5,941 nucleotides of DNA from JAKQHY01 sp034429475 (GTDB lineage: Bacteria > Chloroflexota > Anaerolineae > B4-G1 > SLSP01), in assembly GCA_034429475.1 (NCBI GenBank), contig DAOUGD010000041.1:1-5941 (forward strand), written 5' to 3'. Position 1 is the stretch's first letter. Each line of letters begins with the position of its first letter. Of the stretch, positions 1-5,637 are shown in pieces. The notes beneath the pieces are model-generated. The model did not search any database. It was not told the DNA's origin and worked only from the letters and a program-made list of their open reading frames with translations. The position numbers were made by a program, and so were the translations under genes.

Positions 1-499
1 GATAAAGCGCCACGCCGGTCCGCTCGCTTTTTTCAATGAGGGCGCGCAGCAATTTGCCGGCAAATCCCTGACCTTGAAAAGCTGGGGCCACGCCAATGAT
101 TTGGAGATAGAGGTAAGGTTTGCCGCTCATAATCTCTTTGCGATCCACTTCGATGGGTCTGAAGATGGGCTGCATTTTTCTCGCGGTTTGCATCCCTATT
201 TTCATCCCCGTCCACAACGCGCCACTGCGCAGGATGCGCCAGAAGGTCATATCGGCCACCGTACCCGGCAGCCAGGCGGCGACGCCTTCCAGCGTTTCTG
301 AAGGCGCGTAAACTTCCCCGTATTTCAAGCCATAGCGGACGGGCGTCTCAAAAGCATACGCTCTTTGCGCCAGCGTAGTGTCGCCAAAGACTATGTTCCA
401 TACCGGGTCGTGCTGGAAGGCGTCGGCCAACATCAGGGCTGCGCGGCGAATGTCTTTTTTCTGCAGGCGGTATAAATCGTTCGTTTTCCCCGAGGTCAT
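1..499 (-). CDS. GNAT-family N-acetyltransferase (partial, C-terminus outside window)
   Basis: The first 166 codons are present; the gene leaves the window at its left edge with no stop reached. The product resembles GNAT acetyltransferases, which move an acetyl group from acetyl-CoA to an amine. The signature is the acetyl-CoA-binding motif A: strand YLYLQIIGVAP (about 129-139) followed by QGQGFAGKLL at 142-151, matching the Q-x-x-G-x-G/A pyrophosphate loop. Residues 9-60 (LYRLQKKDIRRAA and onward) fit the usual N-terminal strand and helices. The insert around 77-125 makes the N-terminal half longer than in minimal GNATs, as in the uncharacterised single-domain group. The ATG at 499 is chosen because GGAAG lies 8 bases upstream, inside the end of the preceding flavodoxin gene, whose stop is only 5 bases away. 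Translational coupling and co-transcription are likely. The substrate cannot be predicted. Confidence 0.88.
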   Translation of the reverse strand, partial: MTSGKTNDLYRLQKKDIRRAALMLADAFQHDPVWNIVFGDTTLAQRAYAFETPVRYGLKYGEVYAPSETLEGVAAWLPGTVADMTFWRILRSGALWTGMKIGMQTARKMQPIFRPIEVDRKEIMSGKPYLYLQIIGVAPAFQGQGFAGKLLRALIEKSERTGVALY

Positions 500-504
500 G
501 GGAT

Positions 505-972
505 TCACTTCCCTGTTTGCAGTTGCTGCGCCCATGCCGCCGCGCGCGCCAACTCACCGTCCTTCAGCGGGCCTTCCTTGCCGATGACGAACAAGCCGGC
601 CGGAGGCATCGCCTGCGTCCCGCCCTTTTTCACCAACCGCGCCGCTATCGGTTCGGCGGCGTAGCCGAAGATTTTGGCGAATACGGTCAGTACCGCATTG
701 TTAACTTCTTTGACATCCATGCGCGTGTCGAAAGCCGCCACTTTAACGCCTTTGAGCGTCCCCGCCGGCATGGCGTTCAACCAGGTTTTGACGGGTTTCA
801 ACGGTTGAAATGCTTGCGTTGGCGAGCCGACAATCAGCGCATCCACGCCGGTCAGATGCTCCGGCTGCACGTCGCCCACGCGGAGGACTTGCGCGCCCAG
901 CGCAGTTCCTATCGCCTGCGCGACTTTTTCCGTGTTGCCAAACACTGAATCGTAGACCACTAAAGCTTTCAT
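505..972 (-). CDS. Short-chain flavodoxin family protein
   Basis: A 155-residue protein with the FMN-binding flavodoxin fold, probably a cytoplasmic one- or two-electron carrier. The phosphate-binding loop YDSVFGNTEKVA is at 7-18, right after the first strand (MKALVV). The second FMN loop region GSPTQAF is at 49-55, and a third strand (KVAAFDTR) at 77-84. The C-terminal GKEGPLKDGELARAAAWAQ is typical of small flavodoxins found in anaerobes and archaea. An in-frame TTG at 978 would add two residues, but AAAGGA lies only about 4 bases before it and 10 before the ATG at 972, so the ATG is preferred. It sits between the EFR1 ferredoxin-flavodoxin gene and a coupled acetyltransferase. The partner is unknown; donation to or from the iron-sulfur protein is an inference from position. 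Confidence 0.9.
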   Translation of the reverse strand: MKALVVYDSVFGNTEKVAQAIGTALGAQVLRVGDVQPEHLTGVDALIVGSPTQAFQPLKPVKTWLNAMPAGTLKGVKVAAFDTRMDVKEVNNAVLTVFAKIFGYAAEPIAARLVKKGGTQAMPPAGLFVIGKEGPLKDGELARAAAWAQQLQTGK

Positions 973-1018
973 GATCAAAGTATCCTTTCACTAAATTTAT
1001 GATACGCACTCTGAACTC

Positions 1019-1125
1019 TCACCAGAGAGTCTCGCCGGGTTTCAGATCGCCAAACCAGCGTTCAAACCGCTCGTTGTAGAGCGCCCAGGGGATGAGATCG
1101 AGCTGGTCATCGTCGCACTTTTCAT
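1019..1125 (-). pseudogene. Short coding-like stretch, apparently frameshifted small ORF
   Basis: This fills most of the gap between the EFR1 gene and the downstream flavodoxin. An ATG at 1125 overlaps the EFR1 stop as ATGA, the usual layout of a coupled gene, but its own frame gives a Ser/Thr/Gly-rich peptide with no protein-like character. The -1 frame from about position 1120 reads KCDDDQLDLIPWALYNE, then RFERWFGDLKPGETLW and a TGA at 1021-1019, which looks like genuine protein: acidic, three Trp, balanced hydrophobics. The two frames meet at the AAAA run just after the ATG. One missing A, or a -1 slip there, would yield a continuous protein of about 35 residues starting MKKCDDD. It may be a mutated gene, a sequencing error, or the tail of a lost gene. 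The family is not recognised. Confidence 0.35.
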
Positions 1126-2003
1126 TTTGCCCTCACCATATCTGCCAATCTCACGTCAGGATGGTGATACCGCCGCTTGCCGGCGGTGTGGCTCCCAAAC
1201 TGGATCGCCTGTTGCGGGCACCACTGCAAGCAGGCAAAGCATTGCTCGCAGCGCTGCTGCCACTGCGGTTTGCCCTCAACGATGCGAATGTTGTCAACCG
1301 GGCAAATCCGGGCGCACGTGCCGCAGCCAATGCAATTTCCATCCGCGTGGAAGGCCCGATCCATCAACTGGCGACTTTCCAAAAAGGACAGTTCAGTCGG
1401 TTCTGTAACGCCGGCGATTTTCAGCCACGTTGACTTACCGAGGGTCTCATTCAGGTTGAGGCGATCTGCCAGGCGGGTGAGGAAGTCGGCGGTGATCTCA
1501 AAGTCACCTGATTCCCCGGCGCGGATGTAGGCGACGATCGGTTCGATGCGCGCCGGCGCCGCGTCCAGCAAGGCGCGTTGTTCCTCAAGGGGGACTTCTC
1601 GGAGAGTAAACGCGCTGAAGAAGCCGTTGAGCTTGAGGGTGGGCGTGAGGTAGTTATATGGCATCCGCACGCCGAATCCGGCGGCAAGGCGCCCGCCGCG
1701 CGCCGCTATGAGTTTCGCCAGATGGGGAATAGCCATACCGATGGTGTCGCCATACGTACAGACGGCAAACAGATACGTGGCTTCCAACCCCGCCAGTTTA
1801 TCTACAAAACGTTTGAGAATCAGCGGCAGCCCCTTGTTGTAGACGGGGAACACCAGACCCAGCGCGTCGGCCTGCGGGGTGATCCGCTCTTGATCCATCA
1901 GGATTGGGATCGCGTGCAGGGTCCCGTTGAGTTTTTCGGCCAGTTTCCGAGCGACCGCTAACGAGTTTCCTGTGCCGGAAAAGTAGCAAACCTCTGCGTT
2001 CAA
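1122..2003 (-). CDS. EFR1-type flavodoxin / 2x[4Fe-4S] ferredoxin fusion protein
   Basis: A 293-residue cytoplasmic redox protein matching the EFR1 family: an N-terminal flavodoxin-like domain fused to a bacterial-type two-cluster ferredoxin. The flavin phosphate loop FSGTGNSLAVA is at 8-18, and VFPVYNKGLP at 51-60 is the second loop region. The ferredoxin domain has two complete motifs: C224-x2-C227-x2-C230-x3-C234-P and C252-x2-C255-x2-C258-x3-C262-P, enough to ligate two [4Fe-4S] clusters. The tail RRYHHPDV (277-284) is typical of the family. The start is a TTG at 2003 whose last two bases begin the TGA of the upstream flavodoxin gene. No later ATG is possible without losing the flavin loop (next Met is residue 36), and no strong ribosome site is seen, so reinitiation is likely. 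The family is thought to pass electrons between flavin and iron-sulfur centres; the specific reaction is unknown. Confidence 0.93.
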   Translation of the reverse strand: MNAEVCYFSGTGNSLAVARKLAEKLNGTLHAIPILMDQERITPQADALGLVFPVYNKGLPLILKRFVDKLAGLEATYLFAVCTYGDTIGMAIPHLAKLIAARGGRLAAGFGVRMPYNYLTPTLKLNGFFSAFTLREVPLEEQRALLDAAPARIEPIVAYIRAGESGDFEITADFLTRLADRLNLNETLGKSTWLKIAGVTEPTELSFLESRQLMDRAFHADGNCIGCGTCARICPVDNIRIVEGKPQWQQRCEQCFACLQWCPQQAIQFGSHTAGKRRYHHPDVRLADMVRAK

Positions 2004-2512
2004 AGTTTTTCAGTGAGACTGTTGGCCCAGGCGCGGATGGCGTCCCAATCGCGGATGTCGCTGGCCGGCGCGCCGTGGAGCGGGCTGGCGGGGATGATCT
2101 TGAGGATCGTGTCGGGGAAGCGCAATTTGTCCGGATCGTACTTGCCGCCGAAAAGTTCCACCGCCACCGGTTTGAGCCAGGGGTATTTGCCCACCTGGGC
2201 ATCCAGCGAGGCGCGCACTTCCGCCAGCCCTTCATCGGCGCGCGTCGGGCCGAGTGAGAAGAGGGCGACGGGCAGCTTTTCCAGCGCGGCCTGGTGCTGC
2301 GTGAGGAAGCGTTGTGCGTCCTTGAGCCAGCTCCCGATGTAGAGCGGCGCGCCCAACACGACCGCGCGGTAGCCAGCCAGCGACCGCACTTGCTTCGCGG
2401 GTTGCACGTCCACCGCCAGGCCGCTTTCGCGCAGCGTCGCGGCGACTTTTTCGGCCACTTCCTGGGTGGAACCGTAACGGGTTGCATACGTCACGAGGAC
2501 TGAGTCTGACAT
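2000..2512 (-). CDS. Flavodoxin domain-containing protein, HemG-like
   Basis: A 170-residue protein of the flavodoxin_5 type, the group that includes menaquinone-dependent protoporphyrinogen oxidase HemG. The FMN phosphate loop YATRYGSTQEVAEKVA is at 9-24. GAPLYIGSWLKDAQRFL (54-70) is the conserved second loop and helix of this family, FSLGPTRADEG is at 85-95, and the C-terminal RDWDAIRAWA at 154-163 is typical. Length agrees with HemG-like proteins (about 170-180). A true HemG role in heme synthesis is possible, but these proteins are abundant in anaerobes without that pathway, so a general flavin reductase role is equally likely. The ATG at 2512 follows a strong AAAGGAG site 5 bases upstream. 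It is the first gene of the run, and its stop overlaps the TTG start of the EFR1 gene. Confidence 0.9.
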   Translation of the reverse strand: MSDSVLVTYATRYGSTQEVAEKVAATLRESGLAVDVQPAKQVRSLAGYRAVVLGAPLYIGSWLKDAQRFLTQHQAALEKLPVALFSLGPTRADEGLAEVRASLDAQVGKYPWLKPVAVELFGGKYDPDKLRFPDTILKIIPASPLHGAPASDIRDWDAIRAWANSLTEKL

Positions 2513-2562
2513 GGTTTCTCCTTTGTGTCAATGCAGTTGTGTGATAAAGCGTTTGCCGTTCA

Positions 2563-2582
2563 GGTTGAGGTAAAAATCAACC
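2563..2582 (-). repeat. Hairpin in the leader of the flavodoxin operon
   Basis: Perfect 6-base arms GGTTGA and TCAACC enclose an 8-base A-rich loop. It lies about 50 bases before the ribosome site of the HemG-like gene and inside the predicted leader RNA. No T-run follows on the coding strand, so it is not a terminator, and the leader of about 90 bases is too short for an FMN riboswitch. Its role is unknown. Confidence 0.3.
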
Positions 2583-2609
2583 GGTCAAAATCGGCGCGAA
2601 CATAAAGCC

Positions 2610-2637
2610 ATTATACACGGCCCTCGCAATTTGTGAG
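2610..2637 (-). promoter_or_regulatory. Candidate sigma-70-type promoter of the flavodoxin operon
   Basis: On the minus strand a perfect -10 hexamer TATAAT occupies 2615-2610. CTCACA at 2637-2632 matches the -35 consensus at four of six positions with a 16-base spacer. Transcription would start near 2603 and give a leader of about 90 bases before the ATG at 2512. The -35 is weak, and an inverted repeat overlaps it, which would suit a regulated promoter. The call is from sequence alone. Confidence 0.45.
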
Positions 2638-2670
2638 TGCGCGCTCGTGATGAAACACACCGCAACTCAC
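2633..2670. repeat. Inverted repeat overlapping the candidate -35 region
   Basis: The arms GTGAGTGCG (2633-2641) and CGCAACTCAC (2661-2670) are complementary apart from one unpaired base, with about 19 bases between them. The left arm covers the candidate -35 element of the flavodoxin operon. It could be an operator for a dimeric regulator, or a weak terminator hairpin for the membrane-protein gene ending at 2790, though no T-run follows on either strand. The remaining gap between 2513 and 2789 shows no coding signal. Confidence 0.35.
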
Positions 2671-2789
2671 ATTGCTTCTGAAATAGCGAGCGTCTGCGCC
2701 CAACTGCGCTTTGTCATCGTCTGCTGTTGCTGGCATGAAATCATTGCTCTTTTAAACTGTAGTGTGGGTGTTTTTCATTTGCATTAGCG

Positions 2790-3626
2790 TTACCCTTGCT
2801 GCAAGAGCACGCCGCGTGTAAACAACGCGAAGGGCGCGAGACAAATCAAGGTCATACCCACAATCACGATCACGTCGGCCAGGACAAAGGGCGCAGGCGT
2901 CAGAAGCGGGCGCAAGAGCAAGACGAGGATCAACCCAACAAAAAGCGCGCTGGCCTGAAAGAGCAGTCCCGCGCCCAGCACGTAGCCCAACGCCTGGCGT
3001 CGCCACAACAGCACGCCGCCCACGATCCACGCTACACTGAACACTGTGTCAGCAATCAGCAGCGCGCATTCGGTCGGCAGCAGTACGGCCTGCCCAGAGA
3101 GAGCGTTCGCCACGAGGCCGGCGCCGCGCAGCAAGAACAACGCGCCGAAGCCCACCAACGCGCCGCCCGGAATGCGCGCGGGGACGGCGCCGGCGAATTG
3201 TTGGCGCACGGCATCCCGATCCACCCGCGCTATAAGGGCAACCGGCGTGGCCGCGCTGAGGAGGGCCAGGGCGGCATAGAGCGCCGTCATCCAACCGAAC
3301 GGCATGGCAAAAACGTAGGCGAGGGTGTTGTAGAGCACGTAGAGCAATGCGCCGGGCCAGAAGAGCAGTCCCAGCAGCTTGTCGCGCCGCGTCAGCGCCA
3401 TGACGCCCAGGAGGATAGGCAGGCCGAGGAGGAGGTTCACGGCATCATTGGGCACGGAGGATTGCCGCAACACGGCGGTGGGATAGAGCGCATCCGGCGC
3501 GAGGAGGCCGGCGACGGATGCGCCGGTCATTAAGATGGCGACGGCGAGCGAGAGTCCGTAAACAGGCGCCAAATCGCGCGTGACCGGCAGATTGTCCGGC
3601 GCGGATTCTTGACTGAAAGGTTTCAT
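2790..3626 (-). CDS. Polytopic membrane protein of unknown function (about 8 TM helices)
   Basis: A 278-residue integral membrane protein. Hydrophobic segments lie at about 22-43, 62-80, 84-107, 112-134, 152-175, 187-208, 212-239 and 247-270, joined by short loops. The N-terminus (MKPFSQESAPDNLPVTRDLA) is polar and lacks a cleavable signal. Conserved-looking stretches are VPNDAVNLLLGLPILLG (58-74) and LLFWPGALLYVLYN (87-100). No catalytic motif, ATP-binding site or charged in-membrane signature was recognised, so no function is assigned. The open frame extends upstream to 3815, but those 63 residues are basic, unlike the rest, and carry no membrane segment; the ATG at 3626 starts the hydrophobic protein in a natural way. 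An AGGA lies about 14 bases upstream, farther than ideal, so the start is less certain. From memory, similar proteins occur in Chloroflexota and some archaea. It may feed transcription into the flavodoxin run, as no terminator follows it. Confidence 0.8.
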   Translation of the reverse strand: MKPFSQESAPDNLPVTRDLAPVYGLSLAVAILMTGASVAGLLAPDALYPTAVLRQSSVPNDAVNLLLGLPILLGVMALTRRDKLLGLLFWPGALLYVLYNTLAYVFAMPFGWMTALYAALALLSAATPVALIARVDRDAVRQQFAGAVPARIPGGALVGFGALFLLRGAGLVANALSGQAVLLPTECALLIADTVFSVAWIVGGVLLWRRQALGYVLGAGLLFQASALFVGLILVLLLRPLLTPAPFVLADVIVIVGMTLICLAPFALFTRGVLLQQG

Positions 3627-3754
3627 ACCAAAGGCACTTTTCCTGGATGGCGGTTTGATACGTCGTTTGCACCACCTATATAACGCGGCATACGTGCGTT
3701 TTATTCGACGCAGCAGACAATTCTCTATGGGGGCTATCCCGCCCGCGAATGGCA

Positions 3755-3913
3755 TTACCAATCGCGGTGATCGGGTGTGTTTTTCGCCATTACCCCGACG
3801 ATGACCTTGATACACGGCAGAAGGTGTTGGAATTCCGCCGCACTCGTCAGCACTGCGCCGTCGAAGAAGGCCGTGTCCACCGGCTGCGCATCCGGCGCGG
3901 CGGCCTGGAGCAC
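3755..3913 (-). CDS. Possible small ORF coupled to the DUF3592 gene, or a gene remnant
   Basis: A 52-codon frame begins with GTG at 3913, two bases past the stop of the DUF3592-like gene (TAAGGTG), with GGGAG 4 bases upstream inside that gene's end. About three quarters of codons end in G or C, like the neighbouring real genes. The product reads VLQAAAPDAQPVDTAFFDGA, then VLTSAAEFQHLLPCIKVIVG, ending NTPDHRDW. It has a hydrophobic patch (LLPCIKVIVGVM) but is too short for a clear membrane helix and matches no family I recognise. It could be a genuine small coupled protein or the tail of a lost gene. The 128 bases between its stop and the membrane-protein start hold a TATATA at 3682-3677 but no convincing promoter. 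Confidence 0.35.
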   Translation of the reverse strand: MLQAAAPDAQPVDTAFFDGAVLTSAAEFQHLLPCIKVIVGVMAKNTPDHRDW

Positions 3914-3914
3914 C

Positions 3915-4793
3915 TTACTCCCACAACGGGCGGAATAGCTTCGGATTATCGGGGAGATAGACGAGGTTGAACGTCTGCCCAACGCTCAGTCGGTTGTAGA
4001 TTTTCTTCTCCACTCCCTGGCGCACCGGCCCGACGCCGGGCAGTTCGTAGGCAACGTAATACGTAGTGCTCTCGGAGTCGGAATGCTCGAAGCAATCCAG
4101 CAACGTCACCCTGGCGACCAGCCCTTCCGCGTCCAGGCGGCGGGCGTTGCGATAGACGCCCAGCAACAGCCACGTAAAGAACAGACACAGCGCCCCGAGG
4201 CTGCCGAGGCCGATCAGCCACCAGTATTCGACTTTCCCCGGCGTGTAAAAGGCGCGGATTTTGACGACGTGCGGATCGCTGCGCGCGTAGACCACCTCAA
4301 TTTGGCTGCCGTACTCTACCCGTTCATAGAAACTTTCCGGCACACTCACTTCCTTCCGCACCTCCACCCGATGGTCATTGGCGATGGCGGTGAAGGCAAA
4401 TGTGACGTAGTAAGTCTCACTGTCGTCGCTTTCAGAGATCCGCTGCCTGGTGATGGACGCGACGCCCACGACGCCCTCGGTTTGCAACAACCGCACCTCA
4501 CGAATATGATGCTGCTGCGCCAGCCAACCGCCGGCCACCAGGATCAGCCCCAGCAGGCCCAGGCTGAAGCCGCAGCCCAGCGCCGTGCCCGCTGGCCAGA
4601 TCGGCGCGACGACGGGGTACTGCCACGCCGGACGGAGCGCGGCGGCCTGCGCCTGCATTTGATTGGCGATTCCCTGCAAGCCCCCGGCGCGTTTAACCGC
4701 TTTCGTCATTTGATAAACGATAACGCCTGTGAACAACAACCCGATGCCGCCGATGAACAGAAACACCAGCCAGAACAATAGTGGAGCACTCAT
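3915..4793 (-). CDS. Membrane protein with two DUF3592-like domains
   Basis: A 292-residue membrane protein. Helix 1 spans about 6-28 and helix 2 about 71-92; a soluble domain runs 99-180, helix 3 covers 190-214, and a second soluble domain runs from 219 to the end. The two soluble domains are related: EGVVGVASITRQRISESDDS (106-125) then ETYYVTFAF aligns with EGLVARVTLLDCFEHSDSES (223-242) then TTYYVAYEL. Both end in a strand of the type V-Y-x-x-x-x-P (VVYARSDP; LVYLPDNP). This matches DUF3592-type proteins, small beta domains next to membrane helices with no established biochemical role. The ATG at 4793 is preferred over an in-frame TTG at 4805 because GGAGG sits 5 bases before the ATG. The ending LFRPLWE is natural, since the partial copy at 5638-5826 ends IFQPVWK. 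No catalytic residues are evident. Confidence 0.8.
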   Translation of the reverse strand: MSAPLLFWLVFLFIGGIGLLFTGVIVYQMTKAVKRAGGLQGIANQMQAQAAALRPAWQYPVVAPIWPAGTALGCGFSLGLLGLILVAGGWLAQQHHIREVRLLQTEGVVGVASITRQRISESDDSETYYVTFAFTAIANDHRVEVRKEVSVPESFYERVEYGSQIEVVYARSDPHVVKIRAFYTPGKVEYWWLIGLGSLGALCLFFTWLLLGVYRNARRLDAEGLVARVTLLDCFEHSDSESTTYYVAYELPGVGPVRQGVEKKIYNRLSVGQTFNLVYLPDNPKLFRPLWE

Positions 4794-4838
4794 TGTACCC
4801 TCCAATAATAACAGGATTTACAGAATGAGAGGATCAAG

Positions 4839-4865
4839 AATCCGCTTAATCCGCTCAATCCGTTG
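4839..4865. repeat. Three tandem 9-base AATCCG repeats
   Basis: The units AATCCGCTT, AATCCGCTC and AATCCGTTG stand head to tail. Just to the left, GGATT (4813-4817) and GGAT (4831-4834) are complementary to the repeat core, so the whole 4811-4865 block can fold. It fills the gap between the kinase-FGE remnant and the DUF3592 gene and would lie in the latter's leader. From memory, AATCC-type short repeats are dispersed in several environmental bacterial genomes; it may be such an element. Confidence 0.6.
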
Positions 4866-4882
4866 ACAAAGATTTTAGTTTA

Positions 4883-5503
4883 TCAGCGGGATAACGCCAC
4901 CCGGAACCCGTGCGTGGCAAACATACTGCGCGTGAGTGACGGGCGCCTGGGCCAGATAGTACTCTGGCAAAAAGACAACGGAGGGCGTGGGCGTGGTATG
5001 GCCGACTTCCGGCGCAGCCGTGGGAAGCGGCGCAACAGCGGCCGGCGCGGCGGACGACAGGTTGATGACGGCGGCCGTACCCGTGCGCTCTGCCGGCAAG
5101 GGGAACGACGGCGTTTCCGGCGGTGGTTGCGTGCGCCGCGAGAGCGTGAGCAGGGAGTCGGTTGTCCATGCCGCGTGATCCACCAGGGCTTCACGTCGCG
5201 GTAGATGATGGCCTGATCGTGCAGGTAGATGAGCGCGTCCAGCACTTGCACCATGCACGGCAGCGCCTCCGCCTCGCCGAGCGCACTATGCGGCCTGACG
5301 ATGGCTTCCAGGTTTTCGCCGGGGACGTAATCCATCACCAGATATTGCCCCTGGTGCGAGATGAGGAAGTAATCAATGACGCGCGGGATGTGCGGGAGGC
5401 GCAGTTGATAGAGCAACTGCGCCTCCTGGATGAACTGCTTCTGCGCCCAGAACGTGGTTTCCAGGCGATAGCGGTTTTGTAAAAACATCCCGATAGCGAG
5501 CAT
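4883..5503 (-). pseudogene. Decayed Ser/Thr protein kinase-FGE (SUMF1) fusion gene
   Basis: Intact relatives, as I recall them, carry a kinase, a Pro/Ala-rich linker and a formylglycine-generating-enzyme-like domain over 500-700 residues. Here only islands remain, in the right order. Codons 1-17 (IGMFLQNRYRLETTF) give the kinase start. The Gly-rich loop and ATP-binding Lys that should follow are absent, and the sequence resumes at AQKQFIQEAQLLYQLRLPHI in the alpha-C region. It continues through the hinge (YLVMDYVPGENLEAIV) to the catalytic loop start IIYRDVKP (99-106), ending near 5186. DFG and the rest of the C-lobe are missing. The frame then changes to a linker rich in Pro, Ala and Thr (about 5165-4974) and the FGE beginning FLPEYYLAQAPVTHAQY (4973-4923). 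After another frame change comes the FGE ending THGFRVALSR and a stop (4918-4883). It cannot encode an active kinase or FGE. Confidence 0.75.
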
Positions 5504-5533
5504 AGCTTTATGGTAAACCCACTATGTTAACGG

Positions 5534-5563
5534 GGTATAGTCTGCCGGTTAACATTTTGTTAA
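5534..5563 (-). promoter_or_regulatory. Weak candidate promoter for the kinase-FGE remnant
   Basis: On the minus strand TTAACA (5563-5558) matches the -35 consensus at five of six positions, and TATACC (5539-5534) matches the -10 at four of six, with an 18-base spacer. The predicted start near 5527 would give a leader of about 24 bases before the ATG at 5503. The surrounding 5504-5637 stretch is AT-rich and non-coding and contains several GTTAA motifs. Confidence 0.25.
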
Positions 5564-5572
5564 ACTCATGAC

Positions 5573-5588
5573 GCATCTTTCAGGATGC
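5573..5588. repeat. Short hairpin in the AT-rich intergenic stretch
   Basis: GCATC and GATGC form 5-base arms around a 6-base loop TTTCAG. On the plus strand an AT-rich stretch containing TTTTACCATTTTT follows, which is faintly terminator-like but with a short stem. The stretch from 5504 to 5637 otherwise shows no coding frame. Confidence 0.2.
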
Positions 5589-5637
5589 AGAAATTTTACC
5601 ATTTTTCAGTACAAGGTTAACCTCACCTTAAACTCCC

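Noticed and set aside
1015..1030. Intrinsic terminator between the small stretch and the flavodoxin (ACTCTC/GAGAGT hairpin)
   Set aside because: The stem is 6 bases, not GC-rich, and no T-run follows on the minus strand; it overlaps the coding-like stretch.
1798..2487. 229-codon minus-strand frame overlapping two genes
   Set aside because: It is out of frame with the HemG-like and EFR1 genes, which carry clear flavin and cluster motifs; the product is Ser/Arg/Pro-rich and featureless.
2513..2603. FMN riboswitch ahead of the flavodoxin operon
   Set aside because: The leader is only about 90 bases and lacks the six-stem conserved core; only a simple 6-base hairpin is visible.
2796..3533. 245-codon open frame on the plus strand
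   Set aside because: It is antisense to the eight-helix membrane protein; its Gln/Glu/Arg/His-rich, low-hydrophobic composition is the usual mirror of Leu/Ala-rich membrane codons.
3627..3815. N-terminal extension of the membrane protein by 63 residues
   Set aside because: The extra residues are basic and unlike the hydrophobic protein; the ATG at 3626 gives a natural start.
4083..4781. 232-codon open frame on the plus strand
   Set aside because: It lies wholly opposite the DUF3592-like gene, is rich in Gln, Arg, His and Asp as expected from the complement of GC-rich coding DNA, and shows no domain.
4839..4865. CRISPR array
   Set aside because: The repeats are 9 bases and directly adjacent, with no spacers and no cas genes.
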